The notes under the pieces are model-generated. The model saw only the letters and a list, made by a program, of their open reading frames with translations, searched no databases and was not told the origin of the DNA. From SFTH01 sp963643985 (GTDB lineage: Bacteria; Bacillota; Clostridia; Christensenellales; Aristaeellaceae), in NCBI GenBank assembly GCA_963643985.1, contig CAVINP010000084.1:1-8996 (forward strand): a stretch of 8,996 bases of DNA, given 5' to 3'. How positions within the stretch are numbered: position 1 is the first letter of the stretch; the number at the start of each line of letters is the position of its first letter. Below are positions 7,094-8,996 of the stretch, one piece after another. Both the position numbers and the translations under genes were made by a program.

Positions 7094-7102
7094 ATCATAG
7101 CA
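7094..7102 (-). promoter_or_regulatory. Extended -10 promoter of the permease operon
   Basis: On the minus strand TGCTATGAT is an extended -10 element (TG, one base, then TATGAT, five of six to consensus). Only a weak -35 (TATGTT) lies 17 bases upstream, which suits a promoter that depends on the TG extension or on an activator. It sits just downstream of the regulator gene's terminator, so the permease operon needs its own start, and this is the best one visible. Confidence 0.6.
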
Positions 7103-7137
7103 CTTCAGTGTGCAAAAACATACTGTCGCATGGGCAG

Positions 7138-7180
7138 AAAAAAGTCCCTTCTCATTGTCCTTTCGGACAATGAGAAGGGA
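7138..7180 (-). terminator. Intrinsic terminator of the PucR-family regulator gene
   Basis: A perfect 16-bp stem (7145-7160 with 7165-7180) is closed by a four-base loop that reads GAAA on the minus strand, a GNRA tetraloop. On the minus strand it is followed after one base by six T (7138-7143). It begins 5 bases after the regulator's stop codon. It separates transcription of the regulator from the permease operon. Confidence 0.95.
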
Positions 7181-7185
7181 GTGGG

Positions 7186-8772
7186 TCACTCCTGTGCATC
7201 GTGCAGCAGGCGATATACGGCGGCGCTTCTGAAAAGCGATATCATCTCCGGCATCTTGCCGATACGGTAGCCCAGCAGGTCGGAAATGCGCTGCAGGCGA
7301 TACTTGACGGTGTTCTTGTGCAGGTAGAGCAGCTCTGCCGTGCGCGTGACGCTGCAGTCGCAGTCCAGCAGATAGACGCAGGCCGTGTGCAGCAGTGCCC
7401 GGTATTCACGGTCGCCCTGCAGTGCGGACAGCGGCAGCGTCCTGTGAACGGCGGCCGCCTCGCCCTCGCCGATGCGCTTTCGGCAATCGGCGGCAAACTC
7501 CAGATCGCCCAGCCGAAGCAGCTTTCTGTGGGGGAATATCTTCTTGACGTTCTCCAGATTTTCGAGCGTCAGCAGGTACGCCTTGCGACAGGCAGTGGTA
7601 TCCTGAAGGCCGCTGCAGCGCACGATCACCGCATCAGGATTCTCTTTTTGGGCATTTGCCAGCAGTTCCTGCATCACCTCTTCCGTTTCGCGCAGGGAAT
7701 GCGGCGTACTCAGACTCATCACGGGATGCCCCTCAAAGACTGCGCCGACGACCGTGTCCGCGCACTGACGCGCCAGCAGCAGATCCCGCTCCATATTCCC
7801 GGCGTCCGCGCCGAAGAGCATCCAGATCTCGTGCAGCGAAGCGACATCGACGTGGAATATGTCCGCAAGTCTGCGCATCTTCAGCGGTTCATCCTGCAGT
7901 ATGGCACGCAGAAGCTCATGAATGGCCACGGTGGCGTGTTCCCTGCCCCAGATATTGATGCATATGCGCACGGCGTCCGCAGCCTGCTCCACCCATCGGG
8001 GATCGGGTATCGTGCCCTCGCAGAGCAGTATCAGGTGAAACGTTTGCCCCGTGTCCGAGCGGATCGGCAGGCAAAAGAGCGTGGTATCCGGCAGGAACGG
8101 ACACGGCCTGCCCTCCTTGGCGGGTGCGATGGGCAGACTGTTCTCGATGCAGCTTCGTATGTTCTCCTCCATGCCGACCGGCCGGGAAGACAGATTCAGT
8201 ATTCTGCCCTCGGCGGTGCTCAGCAGCACGGAACAGCCCAACTGCACCGAGAGCATCTGAATGGCAGTGCTCACCGTCTGCCGATAGTGCGACACGGAGG
8301 ACATTCCGGCCAGTATGTCCGATACCAGTGAACCGCACAGGGCACGATCGCGGTAGATGCACTCAGTGACGTCGCTGATCAGGTCGCTGTAGCGCAGGTT
8401 CCGCTGTCCCTCCGGCATGCAGATGAGCACGAAGTCATGTTTGTCGGCCATGTCGATCAGCCGCCGGTCCACCTTGGGCAGGTAGACGCCCACGTAGTAG
8501 AGCACCAGAGCAGCCTCGCCGCCCTCGATCAGCCGCTGCAGGTTGGAGCACTGTGTATCGACGTTGTACAGGCAGTTGAGAAAGCCCGTGATGACGATCT
8601 CTCCGCCCGCATACTTGTCGTCGGGAAAGATCTCGCTGACCAGCACATCCGGGTCGGTCGACTCCAGCACCGAGATCGATGCCACGAGCCGCTTCAGCCC
8701 GCCGCGTCCCGCCAGCACCTTCGCTTGCCTGAGAGAAGGAAGTTTCAGAAGATCGGATACCGTTACGCTCAT
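7186..8772 (-). CDS. PucR-family transcriptional regulator
   Basis: A 528-residue cytoplasmic regulator. Residues about 1-125 match the PucR N-terminal ligand domain (purine catabolism regulator-like): VSDLLKLPSLRQAKVLAG at the start, then ISVLESTDPDVLVSEIF and GGEIVITGF. The middle (about 145-290) looks like a GAF-type sensor region (QLGCSVLLSTAEGRILNLSS); I am less sure of it. Residues 460-528 are the C-terminal PucR-type helix-turn-helix (HTH_30), with SVTRTAELLYLHKNTVKYRL (474-493), LLGY and a final helix FRSAAVYRLL. Family members control purine, allantoin, amino acid or sugar-acid catabolism, mostly as activators responding to a pathway metabolite. It lies directly upstream of the permease-DUF917-hydantoinase genes in the same direction, which makes it their likely regulator. 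Start at 8772, with GGGTGA 5 bases upstream and a short leader from the promoter at 8791-8819. The domain calls at both ends are firm; the ligand is unknown. Confidence 0.92.
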   Translation of the reverse strand: MSVTVSDLLKLPSLRQAKVLAGRGGLKRLVASISVLESTDPDVLVSEIFPDDKYAGGEIVITGFLNCLYNVDTQCSNLQRLIEGGEAALVLYYVGVYLPKVDRRLIDMADKHDFVLICMPEGQRNLRYSDLISDVTECIYRDRALCGSLVSDILAGMSSVSHYRQTVSTAIQMLSVQLGCSVLLSTAEGRILNLSSRPVGMEENIRSCIENSLPIAPAKEGRPCPFLPDTTLFCLPIRSDTGQTFHLILLCEGTIPDPRWVEQAADAVRICINIWGREHATVAIHELLRAILQDEPLKMRRLADIFHVDVASLHEIWMLFGADAGNMERDLLLARQCADTVVGAVFEGHPVMSLSTPHSLRETEEVMQELLANAQKENPDAVIVRCSGLQDTTACRKAYLLTLENLENVKKIFPHRKLLRLGDLEFAADCRKRIGEGEAAAVHRTLPLSALQGDREYRALLHTACVYLLDCDCSVTRTAELLYLHKNTVKYRLQRISDLLGYRIGKMPEMISLFRSAAVYRLLHDAQE

Positions 8773-8790
8773 TCATATCACCCATCGGAT

Positions 8791-8819
8791 ATTGTACAGC
8801 AAATCGCGGGGCTTGGCAA
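8791..8819 (-). promoter_or_regulatory. Promoter of the PucR-family regulator gene
   Basis: On the minus strand TTGCCA (8814-8819) and TACAAT (8791-8796) are separated by exactly 17 bases, each five of six to the vegetative sigma consensus. The predicted start near 8784 leaves a leader of only about 12 bases. A short inverted repeat, ATATC (8775-8779) and GATAT (8788-8792), overlaps the end of the -10 and the leader and could allow autoregulation, but it is too short to rely on. Confidence 0.75.
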
Positions 8820-8843
8820 GGCGAACCTTCTTGACGGCAACAC

Positions 8844-8886
8844 AAAAGCCCCTTGTCTCCCCCTCTTCGGAGGATGCAAGAGGCTT
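8844..8886 (-). terminator. Intrinsic terminator of the gene entering from the right
   Basis: On the minus strand AAGCCTCTTG (8886-8877) pairs with CAAGGGGCTT (8855-8846) over 10 bp, with one G-U pair. An inner TCCTCC/GGGGGA stem follows after a small internal loop, and the hairpin ends in TTTT. It lies 24 bases after the stop codon of the truncated gene and just upstream of the regulator's promoter. Confidence 0.75.
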
Positions 8887-8910
8887 CCGATCCTTGTTTT
8901 CTGATTTTTC

Positions 8911-8996
8911 TTATGCTTCTGCGCTTTCCGCTTCCACGGTCACGCTCTGTTCCTGCATTTCCTTTTCTGCGATCAGGTCTTCGATGGTCTCCTTCG
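8911..8996 (-). CDS. C-terminal 27 residues of an unidentified protein, cut by window edge
   Basis: An open frame enters from the right edge and stops at a TAA (8911-8913). The visible tail includes IEDLIAEKEMQEQ and ends VTVEAESAEA; it is acidic and probably helical then disordered. Too short to assign to a family. The well-placed terminator downstream (8844-8886) supports a real gene end here. Acidic disordered tails of this kind occur on several ribosomal proteins and chaperones, but nothing seen allows a choice. Confidence 0.6.
   Translation of the reverse strand, partial: KETIEDLIAEKEMQEQSVTVEAESAEA

Noticed and set aside
7034..7189. N-terminal extension of the permease by 52 codons
   Set aside because: The extension would encode the regulator's terminator and the operon promoter; the ATG at 7033 has its own ribosome binding site.
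3197..8331. Series of long plus-strand open frames (3197-4540, 4504-5712, 5576-7081, 7201-8331) opposite the catabolic cluster
   Set aside because: All have shadow-frame composition rich in His, Asp, Gln and Ala, lack good ribosome binding sites, and lie over well-supported genes. Some also cross intergenic repeats and terminators.
2945..8819. CRISPR array, phage defence or mobile element content
   Set aside because: No direct repeat-spacer pattern, transposase, integrase or toxin-like gene is present; the cluster reads as a catabolic locus.

Overview
The window is a GC-rich, densely coded stretch of a bacterial chromosome. Strong purine-rich ribosome binding sites, compact rho-independent terminators, an EF-G-2-type paralogue and a secreted CAP/Big2 protein suggest a Gram-positive anaerobe of the Clostridia. 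That placement is inference; no taxonomic marker such as rRNA is present. No phage, IS element, CRISPR array, tRNA or rRNA was found.

Left part (1-2946). A GTPase of the elongation factor G family (minus strand, cut by the left edge) is divergent from a secreted CAP-domain protein with a C-terminal Big2 domain (plus strand). They share a 199-base intergenic region with a candidate promoter for each and two small inverted repeats in the EF-G leader. The CAP gene ends in a terminator that lies against the convergent gene cluster to its right.

Central and right part (2945-8819). Four minus-strand genes form a likely catabolic locus. In order of transcription they are a PucR-family regulator with its own near-consensus promoter and terminator, an NCS1/CodB-type permease, a DUF917 protein, and a HyuA-like hydantoinase/oxoprolinase. 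The DUF917 and hydantoinase genes are 2 bases apart. The permease has its own extended -10 promoter, followed at the predicted start point by a perfect 11-bp inverted repeat that is a good operator candidate for the neighbouring regulator. A palindromic array of AGTGG-type heptads sits between the permease and DUF917 genes.

Working model (inference): the regulator senses a nucleobase-like or (thio)hydantoin-like ligand, the permease imports it, and the DUF917/HyuA pair opens or modifies the ring. No HyuB, cyclic amidase or carbamoylase is seen, so this pair may be the whole enzymatic unit here. The right edge holds the last 27 residues of an unidentified minus-strand protein and its terminator.
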